A stretch of 6,908 nt of DNA. Source: Syntrophomonadaceae bacterium. Its GTDB lineage: Bacteria; Bacillota_D; Dethiobacteria; DTU022. Within the stretch, counting starts at the first letter, position 1. Each line of letters starts with the position of its first letter. The notes below the pieces were generated by a model that saw nothing but the letters and a program-made list of their open reading frames with translations, was not told where the DNA came from and made no database searches. This document shows, piece after piece, positions 1 through 5,388 of this stretch. The position numbers were made by a program, and so were the translations under genes. The stretch is taken from positions 1-6,908 of the forward strand of contig PXFD01000182.1 of NCBI GenBank assembly GCA_003564505.1. Direction: 5' to 3'.

Positions 1-174
1 CTGGCTACCGGGTTCTGGAGCAGCACCGGCGAGCTGTCCGACCGTTGGAAGGAGAGCGCTGCTTTTGAGCCGCAGATGGGTGAGAAGGAAAGAGCTTTTC
101 TTTATGGCGGCTGGCAAAAAGCGGTCTCCAGATCCTTAAAATGGGCGGGGCAGGACAGTATCGATCAAGGTTAG
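1..174 (+). CDS. glpK: Glycerol kinase, C-terminal end (partial, 5' truncated by window edge)
   Basis: Frame 1 is open from the first base to a TAG at 172-174 and encodes 57 residues. The translation starts LATGFW, continues with FEPQM and ends in YGGWQKAVSRSLKWA. This matches the conserved tail of glycerol kinases (GLAxGFW, then FxPxM, then YxGWxKAVxRxxxW). GlpK phosphorylates glycerol with ATP to give glycerol-3-phosphate in the cytosol, feeding glycolysis and lipid synthesis. Only about the last tenth of a roughly 500-residue protein is present, so the catalytic residues cannot be checked. The short acidic tail after the last Trp is typical. The stop codon overlaps the stop of the convergent DUF502 gene, leaving no room for an intergenic terminator. 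Another FGGY-family sugar kinase is possible but fits less well. Confidence 0.85.
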   Translation: MATGFWSSTGELSDRWKESAAFEPQMGEKERAFLYGGWQKAVSRSLKWAGQDSIDQG

Positions 175-797
175 TCGGCTGGCAGACTTTCCGGTTCCTT
201 TAGTTCGGTTTCGCTCTTGCCGGGAGGAGAGACCAATCCACCGGAAACGATAACTTTCATGCCTTCATCGATAGTCATGGATAGTTCGGTTACTTCATGT
301 CTCGGAGCCAGGATTAACATGCCGGATGTAGGGTTGGGTGTTGTAGGGATGAAAATATTTAAGGTTTCTTCCCTGGTCTTATCCTGGATTTCACCTTTTG
401 AGCTGCCGGTTACGAAGCCGAGCACATAGAGTCCCTTGCGGGGATATTCCAGCAGAACAACTTTCTGAAAGGCATTCTGACCCTGGACTGTAAAAGCATC
501 TATGATTTGCTTGGCGCTGGAATAAATACCGCGGGCCAGAGGCAGGCGCTGGAGGATTGTATCGCCGAGCCCAATTAAACGTTTGCCAATAATGTTTGAA
601 GCGATAAAACCGACCAGCATAATTAAAAGAATTCCGCCGATGAAGCCGATTCCCTGGAATTCGAAACCAAAAAGTCTTATGATAATAGTGCTGAGCAGGT
701 TATCGAGAAAAGTGAAAACCAGGTAGAAAACATAGATCGTAATAGCCAGAGGTAAAAGAGTTAACAGCCCGGTCGTAAATATTTTTTTTAGATTCAT
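171..797 (-). CDS. DUF502 family membrane protein
   Basis: This 208-residue protein has two predicted membrane segments, at about residues 8-31 and 50-70. They are followed by a soluble domain of about 130 residues. The segment LNIFIPTTPNPTSG (146-159) is the signature of the DUF502 family (PF04367), and the positions around LPLAR (85-89) and GFVTG (127-131) also fit. The C-terminal tail is charged and rich in Pro, Glu and Ser. The molecular role of the family is not established; an envelope role is inferred only from the membrane segments. The ATG is preceded by AGGGAGG (805-811 on the complement) with a 7-base gap, which fixes the start. The gene is probably monocistronic: it faces the DUF192 gene head to head across 121 bases and meets glpK tail to tail. 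Confidence 0.9.
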   Translation of the reverse strand: MNLKKIFTTGLLTLLPLAITIYVFYLVFTFLDNLLSTIIIRLFGFEFQGIGFIGGILLIMLVGFIASNIIGKRLIGLGDTILQRLPLARGIYSSAKQIIDAFTVQGQNAFQKVVLLEYPRKGLYVLGFVTGSSKGEIQDKTREETLNIFIPTTPNPTSGMLILAPRHEVTELSMTIDEGMKVIVSGGLVSPPGKSETELKEPESLPAD

Positions 798-829
798 GTG
801 TCAGCCTCCCTGTAATTGACTATAAAATG

Positions 830-857
830 ATTTTACCAGTCAGGGAATTATTAGCAA
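830..857 (-). promoter_or_regulatory. Putative sigma-A promoter of the DUF502 gene
   Basis: Read on the minus strand, TTGCTA (857-852) and TAAAAT (835-830) are separated by 16 bases. Transcription would start near 823, giving a leader of about 25 bases that contains the AGGGAGG ribosome binding site. This is consensus matching only. Confidence 0.45.
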
Positions 858-918
858 GGGCAAGAATAAATGGCAATTCTATCATAGTTTAATCCAGCTA
901 AAAAGCTTTTATAAGGGG

Positions 919-1482
919 ATGGTGGAGATTATATCTAGCACCAGAAAAACATTTAAAGGAAATCTATATGTTCTTCTCGTCCTGGTGGGGGTATTTGCTT
1001 TATTAACGAGTTCCGGGTGTTCAGGCAGGGAGGATTCAGAAGACTTAATTGACGAACCCGCCGGGGAACAGGTTACCGAGCAGGTAGTGCTAAACGGTCA
1101 TACTGTAGAGATGGAACTGGCCGCAACACCTGAACAACGTGAGCAGGGTTTAATGGGTCGTGAAAAAATGGCAGATGAAGAGGGAATGCTCTTTGTTATG
1201 CCTGATGAGGATCCCTTTCCAACAGAAGTGGGCTTTTGGATGAAGGGCTGCCTGATCCCTATCGACCTTATTTTTGTCAGCAGGGATGGTTTTATTGATT
1301 CTATCCACGAGATGCAGCCGCCCGAGCCCGGTACACCCGATGATGAACTGCCCGTATATTACAGCAATGGGCCGGTCCAGTTTGCTATAGAACTGCGCGG
1401 CGGTTTGGCAGCTGAAATAGGCCTTAATGTCGGGGATATGATAGATTTAAGAAAAGATTACCTTTTGCAGCTGGCAGAATAA
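919..1482 (+). CDS. DUF192 family lipoprotein
   Basis: This 187-residue protein begins with a basic n-region (RKTFK, 9-13), a hydrophobic stretch (about 15-30) and a probable lipobox ending at Cys34 (TSSGC). The -3 residue is Ser rather than the usual Leu, so lipidation is likely but not certain. After an acidic linker, residues 57-180 match DUF192 (PF02643): EQGLMGRE (75-82), EEGMLFVM (87-94), FWMKGCLIPIDLIFV (106-120) and a final GLAAEIGLNVGD (162-173). The core usually reads WMKNTLIPLD, so the Gly-Cys pair at 110-111 is a small departure. Family function is unknown; the protein would sit on the outer face of the membrane. The start is uncertain: AAGGGG (913-918) directly abuts the ATG, and GTG at 922 would give a 3-base gap. 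The gene diverges from the DUF502 gene. Confidence 0.88.
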   Translation: MVEIISSTRKTFKGNLYVLLVLVGVFALLTSSGCSGREDSEDLIDEPAGEQVTEQVVLNGHTVEMELAATPEQREQGLMGREKMADEEGMLFVMPDEDPFPTEVGFWMKGCLIPIDLIFVSRDGFIDSIHEMQPPEPGTPDDELPVYYSNGPVQFAIELRGGLAAEIGLNVGDMIDLRKDYLLQLAE

Positions 1483-1557
1483 ACTGGTTTGGAGAAAAAC
1501 TACAACCGGTATTACCTGAAGCTATTGTCAATGCCTGCTTGCTTTTAGACATAAAAA

Positions 1558-1632
1558 TGGCTGGGGCGGCAGGATTCGAACCTGCGCATGCGGATTCCAA
1601 AGACCCGTGCCTTACCGCTTGGCGACGCCCCA
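1558..1632 (-). tRNA. trnQ: tRNA-Gln (anticodon UUG)
   Basis: The minus strand folds into a full cloverleaf of 75 bases. The 7-bp acceptor stem is TGGGGCG with CGCCCCA, the discriminator is G and CCA is encoded. The anticodon stem CGGGT/ATCCG contains one G-T pair and closes the loop CTTTGGA, giving anticodon TTG. The T arm GCAGG-TTCGAAT-CCTGC is intact. It lies 24 bases downstream of tRNA-His on the same strand and is probably co-transcribed with it. Confidence 0.96.
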
Positions 1633-1656
1633 GCATACAATCAAACTATTTTTTTA

Positions 1657-1734
1657 TGGGGTGAGTGATGGGATTCGAACCCACGGCCTCCAGGGCCACA
1701 ACCTGGCGCTCTAACCAACTGAGCTACACCCACC
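1657..1734 (-). tRNA. trnH: tRNA-His (anticodon GUG)
   Basis: The minus strand folds into a cloverleaf. The acceptor stem is GTGGGTG with CACTCAC, with one G-T pair. The anticodon stem CCAGG/CCTGG closes the loop TTGTGGC, giving anticodon GTG. The extra G at -1, the identity element for histidyl-tRNA synthetase, is encoded at 1734 opposite the discriminator C at 1660. CCA is encoded at 1659-1657. It is the first gene of the tRNA pair, directly behind the promoter at 1757-1785. Confidence 0.96.
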
Positions 1735-1756
1735 ATATACCTATTCTGCGCTGTTA

Positions 1757-1785
1757 ATTTTAGCATGGCGATAAATAAAAGTCAA
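1757..1785 (-). promoter_or_regulatory. Promoter of the tRNA-His/tRNA-Gln unit
   Basis: On the minus strand, TTGACT (1785-1780) and TAAAAT (1762-1757) are separated by exactly 17 bases, close to the sigma-A consensus. The -10 element ends 22 bases before the first tRNA base, as expected for a stable RNA promoter with a short 5' leader. Confidence 0.75.
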
Positions 1786-2038
1786 CGTAAATTAGCTTGA
1801 AAAATGGAGAATTAGCAGGATAAGTTTCTAATGCATAATAGTGCTTTCTATGGTATTTTGTTTACAGCAGAATAAATTGAAGAGCAGTATAGCTAAACTT
1901 TGATTATAAAACAGGGTTAGCTAAGCCCCAGGCTAAGTTCTATCGGCTTCATATTGCTGTATTATAAGATCTTGTGCTATAGAGCTAGAATGCAAGTTTG
2001 AATTTGGTTGTAATACTTGAAGGGAGGGTGTTTCAAAT
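1786..2038. other. AT-rich intergenic region upstream of the LiaF-like gene
   Basis: No open frame with a ribosome binding site was found on either strand. A weak plus-strand promoter is possible: TTGCTG (1954-1959), 18 bases, TATAGA (1978-1983), which would give a leader of about 50 bases for the LiaF-like gene. Short imperfect repeats of TAGCTAA occur near 1889 and 1918, with GCTAA again near 1932. They form no convincing hairpin. No riboswitch was recognised. Confidence 0.4.
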
Positions 2039-2794
2039 ATGCGTTTTTTAAGCGGCAGGGTCTTATTTGGCCTCGCTGTCCTGGTTATCGGTATTATTTT
2101 ATTACTTAGCAATCTGGGGGTAGATATTGATATAGAAGTCAGGCAGGTTTTAAGATTATGGCCGGTGATCCCCCTGATTATTGGTATTAACTGGCTTTAT
2201 TTATCTTTCGGGTCGACTTCGGCAGGTGGAGAGAGTAAAGTTTACTTTTCCTGGGGCCAGTTTATTACCGCTTTAATTGTCCTGGCAGTTGGAGTGATTT
2301 TCCTGGGACGGAACCTGGGACTGTTTGAAGTAGATACCAGTTTGCTCTTTAATATTATCTGGCCTGTTATATTAATTATGATCGGAATTAGCCTGATCCG
2401 TGGTCGGGCTTTCAGCGGCAGAGGAGGTGGCCGTTTTGCCTTTATGGGTGGTGCCAATGTTGGCGGGGCAGAACCCTGGCCGCTGGAAAACGGCAGCTAC
2501 TTTGCCTTGATGGGTGGAATCGAGATTGATTTGACTGCTGCGGAAATTAAAGAAGGTGAAACCGTTTTGGATTTGACCGCTATTATGGGTGGTATTGAAG
2601 TTAAAATCCCGAAAGGCCTGCCCATTATATATGAAGGTTCGGCAGTCCTGGGCGGAGTTACATTTAACAACCAGGAGGACGGCGGAATCATTGGCGGCAG
2701 AAAAATCGAGCATAACATAAGTGAGGGAACAGAAAAAATTGTCCGCCTCCAGGCCCGGGCGATCATGGGCGGCGTAGAAATCAAAGAAGCTTAA
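2039..2794 (+). CDS. LiaF-like membrane protein (cell wall stress-response family)
   Basis: The 251-residue protein has about four membrane segments (roughly 8-26, 39-57, 72-95, 103-120). They form two related two-helix units: residues 6-56 and 73-122 share the pattern hydrophobic helix, NLG motif (25-27 and 92-94), then WPV-I-IGI (41-50 and 108-117). The soluble C-terminal half repeats a short MGG(I/V)E(I/V) strand motif near 158, 183 and 242, with LGGVTF at 204-209. This fits the beta-rich LiaF C-terminal domain (PF09922 type). LiaF of Bacillus restrains the LiaRS two-component system that senses cell-wall antibiotics, but no liaR or liaS lies beside this gene, so that role cannot be assumed. 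The ATG has GGGAGGG upstream with about a 10-base gap. The stop codon overlaps that of the convergent Mur ligase gene. Confidence 0.82.
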   Translation: MRFLSGRVLFGLAVLVIGIILLLSNLGVDIDIEVRQVLRLWPVIPLIIGINWLYLSFGSTSAGGESKVYFSWGQFITALIVLAVGVIFLGRNLGLFEVDTSLLFNIIWPVILIMIGISLIRGRAFSGRGGGRFAFMGGANVGGAEPWPLENGSYFALMGGIEIDLTAAEIKEGETVLDLTAIMGGIEVKIPKGLPIIYEGSAVLGGVTFNNQEDGGIIGGRKIEHNISEGTEKIVRLQARAIMGGVEIKEA

Positions 2795-4347
2795 ACTCCT
2801 GCGACGCGGTTTTTCAGGGCGGCGAAAATTTTGCTTTCCGGAAGGTCCGGTCTTATTTCTCGAATTTGCCCGAGGCAGATGGATGCGCCGTAATCCATGC
2901 CCTGGCATCCGGCCAGGAGGAGGACGTCGCATTTTTGAGTTTCTTTTAGACCTGCGGCGATTGCATCAGGCAGTTCTTCGAAGATTTCTGTTTTTAAGCC
3001 AGCTTGATCTATTACTTCCTTATAAACTTCTATCTCATCTGAAGTTACCAGGTCTTTTTCACCAACGTGGCTGCTGCTGGTAGTGGCAATTATTCTATCC
3101 AGGCCAAGCTTCGGTGCCCAGTAAGCAAGGGTTTCGGCATTTTCTCTGTTTACAGTTACCCCACGGCTGCCCCGGATAGCGTAAACGAGGTGTAGTTTTT
3201 TATAATCCATCATCTGCAGGGTTTCCAGGGTAACATTAATGTTTCCACTGTTAGCGAAGTGATCGTCGAGAACCATGAATTCATCCTCAAATATTAACTC
3301 AAAGCGCCTTTCTACTCCCTTAAAGTTTAGCAGAGCCTTGCTGATAGTTTCAGCCGGAATTTTATTGATCAGGGAAACTAAAATGGCGGCCATAGAGTTA
3401 TAAACGCTGTGCAGCCCCAGGACCGAAAGGTTTACATTTATGGATCCGGGTTGTTCTGATAGGAAGTTAAAAGAATGCCTGTTTTTAAGGCTCACCTGGA
3501 AACGCGCCCGACCGGTGCTTAAGTCCAGGTTATCTACAACAATATCAGCTTCCCTGTTTTTGATGCCATAGGTTAAAGGATTTGCTTTGGTTTCTTTAAC
3601 CAGAGGTGCCGTCTGCGGGCAGTCCAGGTTGAAGACTGCCCACTGGTTTTTATTAGCAGTCCGCACCAGTGAAGCCTTGGCGTTATAATAGTCTTCATAG
3701 GAACCGTGCAGGTCGATATGTTCACGGCTGATATTGTTAACAACAACAGTGTTAAAGTCAACACTGCCCACCCTTTTTAATTCCAGGCCGGAAGATGAAA
3801 CTTCCATCACGGCATGAGTGACCTTTTCTTCCACCATACGTGAGAAAAAGCGGTGCAGGTCAAGAGATTCCGGAGTAGTCAGATCCGCAGGTTCAACTTT
3901 GTTTCCTGCCTTGACAATAACCGTTCCAACCAGCCCGGTGTTCAAACCATGTTCCTCCAGGATTGAGTTTATCATATAGGCAGTGGTAGTTTTACCATTG
4001 GTAGCGGTAACACCGGTCAGGTTGATTTTTTTTGAAGGGTGATTGTAGTATTTGTCAGCCAGGGCGGCGAGGGCCTGCCTGCTGTCTGCTACTTTATACT
4101 GGGTGATAGGAACATTTTCCTGAAAATCTTCAACAACTGCAGCAGCAGCACCTTTTTGAGCTGCCTGGTCAATATACAGGTGCCCATCTGTTTTATAGCC
4201 CTTGATACAAACAAAGAGAAATCCGTCTGAAACTTTGCCAGAATGGTAAGCAATACCTTTACTCTCTGTAGGTTTTTCTGATGATTGCTTCTGGCCGGGA
4301 CGGGTTTCAATAATATCTATGGCATGTAGCAGTTCATCGCTTCTCAT
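2791..4347 (-). CDS. MurE-like Mur ligase family protein, substrate uncertain
   Basis: The 518-residue protein has the three Mur ligase domains. The N-terminal substrate domain (1-105) includes GIAYHSGKV (31-39). The ATP-binding domain carries the P-loop TGVTATNGKTTT (111-122), then TTPE (157-160), VMEVSSSGL (180-188) and YYNAKASL (220-227), where Lys224 would be the carbamylated lysine. The C-terminal domain starts near VERRFE (345-350). Fold and ATP-dependent amide ligation are well supported. Canonical MurE adds the third residue to UDP-MurNAc-dipeptide, but the usual C-terminal DNPR and GGDRDxxKRP motifs are absent; the region reads AIRGSRGVTVNRENAE (390-405) and TTSSSHVGEKD (422-432). 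The SSHAL histidine is Ser186. The frame stays open upstream to a TTG at 4383, but the ATG at 4347 restores the family N-terminus. Its AGGAGG (4366-4361) is 13 bases away, a rather long gap. Confidence 0.82.
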   Translation of the reverse strand: MRSDELLHAIDIIETRPGQKQSSEKPTESKGIAYHSGKVSDGFLFVCIKGYKTDGHLYIDQAAQKGAAAAVVEDFQENVPITQYKVADSRQALAALADKYYNHPSKKINLTGVTATNGKTTTAYMINSILEEHGLNTGLVGTVIVKAGNKVEPADLTTPESLDLHRFFSRMVEEKVTHAVMEVSSSGLELKRVGSVDFNTVVVNNISREHIDLHGSYEDYYNAKASLVRTANKNQWAVFNLDCPQTAPLVKETKANPLTYGIKNREADIVVDNLDLSTGRARFQVSLKNRHSFNFLSEQPGSINVNLSVLGLHSVYNSMAAILVSLINKIPAETISKALLNFKGVERRFELIFEDEFMVLDDHFANSGNINVTLETLQMMDYKKLHLVYAIRGSRGVTVNRENAETLAYWAPKLGLDRIIATTSSSHVGEKDLVTSDEIEVYKEVIDQAGLKTEIFEELPDAIAAGLKETQKCDVLLLAGCQGMDYGASICLGQIREIRPDLPESKIFAALKNRVAGV

Positions 4348-4384
4348 TTGCCAGTTGCAGCCTCCTGTGATTATCTTAAGCAAA

Positions 4385-4425
4385 ATTATACACTAATTGT
4401 ACCCTGCTTTGCATATATTAGACAA
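4385..4425 (-). promoter_or_regulatory. Putative promoter region of the Mur ligase gene
   Basis: On the minus strand, TTGTCT (4425-4420) and TACAAT (4401-4396) are 18 bases apart. A perfect TATAAT (4390-4385) lies just downstream but has only a weak -35 partner. Either would give a leader of about 35-45 bases that includes the AGGAGG. The promoter sits between the ferredoxin terminator hairpin and the gene, implying independent transcription. Confidence 0.5.
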
Positions 4426-4446
4426 TAAGTTTTACGATTAAAATGT

Positions 4447-4471
4447 CAGAGCCCGCAAGAAGCGGGCTCTG
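4447..4471 (-). terminator. Terminator-like hairpin after the ferredoxin gene
   Basis: A perfect 10-bp GC-rich stem (CAGAGCCCGC, loop of 5, GCGGGCTCTG) lies 28 bases beyond the ferredoxin stop. On the minus strand it is followed by ACATTTTAAT, a modest T-run, so termination is likely but not textbook. The plus-strand side (TTTAGT) is weaker. Confidence 0.65.
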
Positions 4472-4499
4472 TTTAGTACTTCATATTAAGTGGTGATGC

Positions 4500-4682
4500 T
4501 TAGGAAATAATGATTGATTCTGTCGGGCACTCTTCGGCTGATTCGCGAACCTTTTCTTCATGTTCAGCAGGCACGGGATTTACTTTGACTTCGGCAATTT
4601 CGTCTCCCAGCTCGAAGACCTCCGGACAAATATCCTCACAGATACCGCATGCGCTGCAATCATCATTTACTTTAACTTCCAT
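4500..4682 (-). CDS. Small single-cluster [4Fe-4S] ferredoxin
   Basis: This 60-residue cytosolic protein starts with CSACGICEDICPEVFEL (9-25) and ends with ECPTESI (51-57). Cys9, Cys12, Cys15 and Cys52 fit the four ligands of one [4Fe-4S] cluster, as in Thermotoga and other single-cluster ferredoxins. Cys19 is extra. In the Thermotoga and Pyrococcus relatives the equivalent Cys pairs with a second Cys in the middle of the chain, which is missing here, so it is probably a free thiol. The protein is strongly acidic, as usual for a low-potential electron carrier. The redox partner cannot be inferred: neither neighbour is an oxidoreductase. AAGGAGG (4696-4690 on the complement) with a 7-base gap sets the ATG. 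The gene appears monocistronic, with its own hairpin downstream. Confidence 0.93.
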   Translation of the reverse strand: MEVKVNDDCSACGICEDICPEVFELGDEIAEVKVNPVPAEHEEKVRESAEECPTESIIIS

Positions 4683-5064
4683 GCTTATGCCTCCTTCAAA
4701 TATTGATTATCTTGCATAACATTTATTCGCTAAGAAATAAATAAACCCTTTTTTTTGTCACATTTTTATTACTCCTGGTTTGAGTCAATCAATTACCATG
4801 CCATATGTTGTTTCAAAATTATGGGCAATTTTATGGTTACTAACTTTGAACGATGTGGATAATGAGCTTAACGGTACAGGTTTAAAGGTTATACCTGTGG
4901 ATAACCCTGTGCATACTGTGAGTAGAACAGGTATTTGCTTTTTAGAAACGCGATTAACACTGCTATAAAAAAAATAAACTTTTTTTATTGTTAACATAAA
5001 ATGTTGATAGTAAAATGAACGTTATTTTGACGTGAACTCCTAAAAAAGTCTTTATGATCAGTAT
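4683..5064. other. AT-rich non-coding region with a DnaA-box cluster
   Basis: No frame here has a plausible start with a ribosome binding site on either strand. The region holds the DnaA-box cluster at 4854-4925 and an AT-only inverted repeat (ATAAAAAAA at 4965-4973 and TTTTTTTAT at 4980-4988). A shorter AACAT/ATGTT pair lies just after it (about 4993-5005). The left part must carry the ferredoxin promoter: a minus-strand TTGACT near 4785-4780 is a candidate -35, but no convincing -10 lies at the right distance. The layout of boxes beside an easily melted tract recalls replication-origin architecture, but no replication gene is in the window. Confidence 0.5.
4854..4925 (+). promoter_or_regulatory. 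Cluster of DnaA boxes (two perfect, two degenerate)
   Basis: TGTGGATAA, the complement of the DnaA box TTATCCACA, occurs perfectly at 4854-4862 and 4896-4904. The copies have the same orientation and are 42 bp apart, about four helical turns. TGTGCATAC (4908-4916) has one mismatch to TGTGNATAA, and TGTGAGTAG (4917-4925) is a weaker copy. A further match to TTATNCACA in the other orientation is at 5160-5168, inside the small lipoprotein gene. The match to the consensus is direct; binding by DnaA is inferred. Confidence 0.6.
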
Positions 5065-5093
5065 TTGCCAGGCGCAGGATTATGTGGTATTAA
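5065..5093 (+). promoter_or_regulatory. Putative promoter of the 26-residue lipoprotein gene
   Basis: TTGCCA (5065-5070) and TATTAA (5088-5093) are 17 bases apart. A TATAAT at 5094-5099 overlaps but has no good -35. Transcription would start near 5100, leaving a leader of about 24 bases that contains AGGGGG. Confidence 0.45.
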
Positions 5094-5123
5094 TATAATT
5101 AATAGTTCTAAGGGGGTGTATAA

Positions 5124-5204
5124 ATGAGGCTAATCAATATTCTTATAGTTGCTCTTACTTTATTCACAGTACTGCTTATGGCAGGATGTAATACTGGCGG
5201 CTGA
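5124..5204 (+). CDS. Tiny lipoprotein, 26 residues (signal peptide plus five-residue mature part)
   Basis: The product is unrecognised. The frame is short but well equipped: AGGGGG (5111-5116) sits 7 bases before the ATG, and a plausible promoter lies upstream. The protein starts MRLINILIV, has a hydrophobic core (about 3-19) and ends LLMAGCNTGG. LMAGC (18-22) is a good lipobox (L-x-A-G-C), so signal peptidase II would release a lipid-anchored CNTGG of five residues. Such small lipoproteins include entericidin-type peptides, and in Enterococcus the peptide just before the lipobox Cys is exported as a pheromone. The octapeptide before Cys22, FTVLLMAG, has that character. The gene is isolated, lies between the DnaA-box cluster and a structured element, and runs opposite to both flanking genes. 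A chance frame cannot be excluded, but start signals and lipobox together make it likely. Confidence 0.65.
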   Translation: MRLINILIVALTLFTVLLMAGCNTGG

Positions 5205-5211
5205 TAGCATT

Positions 5212-5234
5212 AAAAAAGGAGCCGGTTCGGTTCC
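5212..5234 (-). terminator. Rho-independent terminator for the M24 peptidase transcript
   Basis: On the minus strand a 7-bp stem (GGAACCG, loop AAC, CGGCTCC, one G-T pair) at 5234-5218 is followed at once by six T residues (5217-5212). This is a standard intrinsic terminator layout. It would stop minus-strand transcription before it runs into the small lipoprotein gene. On the plus strand the hairpin lacks a T-run. Confidence 0.65.
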
Positions 5235-5251
5235 ACTTACAAAAATAATTA

Positions 5252-5312
5252 AAATAAGCACTCACTGAATTCTTTTGGGCATAGTGCCCGGGCGAGGTCA
5301 GGGTGCTTATTT
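5252..5312. other. Compound hairpin of unknown identity
   Basis: A perfect 10-bp outer stem (AAATAAGCAC at 5252-5261, GTGCTTATTT at 5303-5312) encloses a second stem (CTGA 5265-5268 with TCAG 5298-5301). Inside that is a third hairpin (GGGCA 5277-5281, loop TAG, TGCCC 5285-5289). Read on the minus strand it lies 77 bases beyond the M24 stop and is followed by a T-rich tail (TTAATTATTTTTG), so it may act as a first terminator. The multi-helix layout is more elaborate than a terminator needs. It could be a small RNA, a dispersed repeat or a 3' processing element. I do not recognise it as a known riboswitch. Confidence 0.5.
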
Positions 5313-5388
5313 ATTTGTTGCGCAGCCTTTTTCATGATGCAACCGCAATTGAATATGGTTTGGCCTATAACTTATATATCTAATCCAG

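Noticed and set aside
892..904. TAATCCAGCTAAA occurs here and again at 5381-5393
   Set aside because: A 13-base match between an intergenic region and the end of the M24 gene, with no extension or structure. It is probably chance, possibly helped by AT bias.
1483..1510. Possible terminator hairpin between the DUF192 gene and tRNA-Gln (ACTGGTT with AACCGGT)
   Set aside because: Only 7 bp with a G-T pair and a 14-base loop, and no T-run on either strand. Too weak to call for either transcript.
1424..1636. Minus-strand open frame of 70 codons
   Set aside because: It covers the whole tRNA-Gln gene and the end of the DUF192 gene; the frame is a by-product of those sequences and has no ribosome binding site.
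2372..2932. 186-codon minus-strand frame across the LiaF-like gene and the Mur ligase end
   Set aside because: It is antisense to two genes with clear family matches, has odd composition rich in Arg and Pro at its start, and no ribosome binding site.
4348..4383. TTG at 4383 as the start of the Mur ligase gene
   Set aside because: It would add 12 residues (LKIITGGCNWQ follows the start) that include the AGGAGG itself in the coding region; the ATG at 4347 gives the normal family N-terminus MxxxELL.
4780..4997. Open frames of 62 and 70 codons on opposite strands in the DnaA-box region
   Set aside because: Neither has a Shine-Dalgarno sequence, and both have low-complexity, non-protein-like composition. 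They arise from AT-rich DNA with few stops.
5160..5168. TTATTCACA inside the tiny lipoprotein gene as a further DnaA box
   Set aside because: It fits TTATNCACA but lies in coding sequence, in the opposite orientation and 235 bp from the main cluster. It is noted only as a possible addition.
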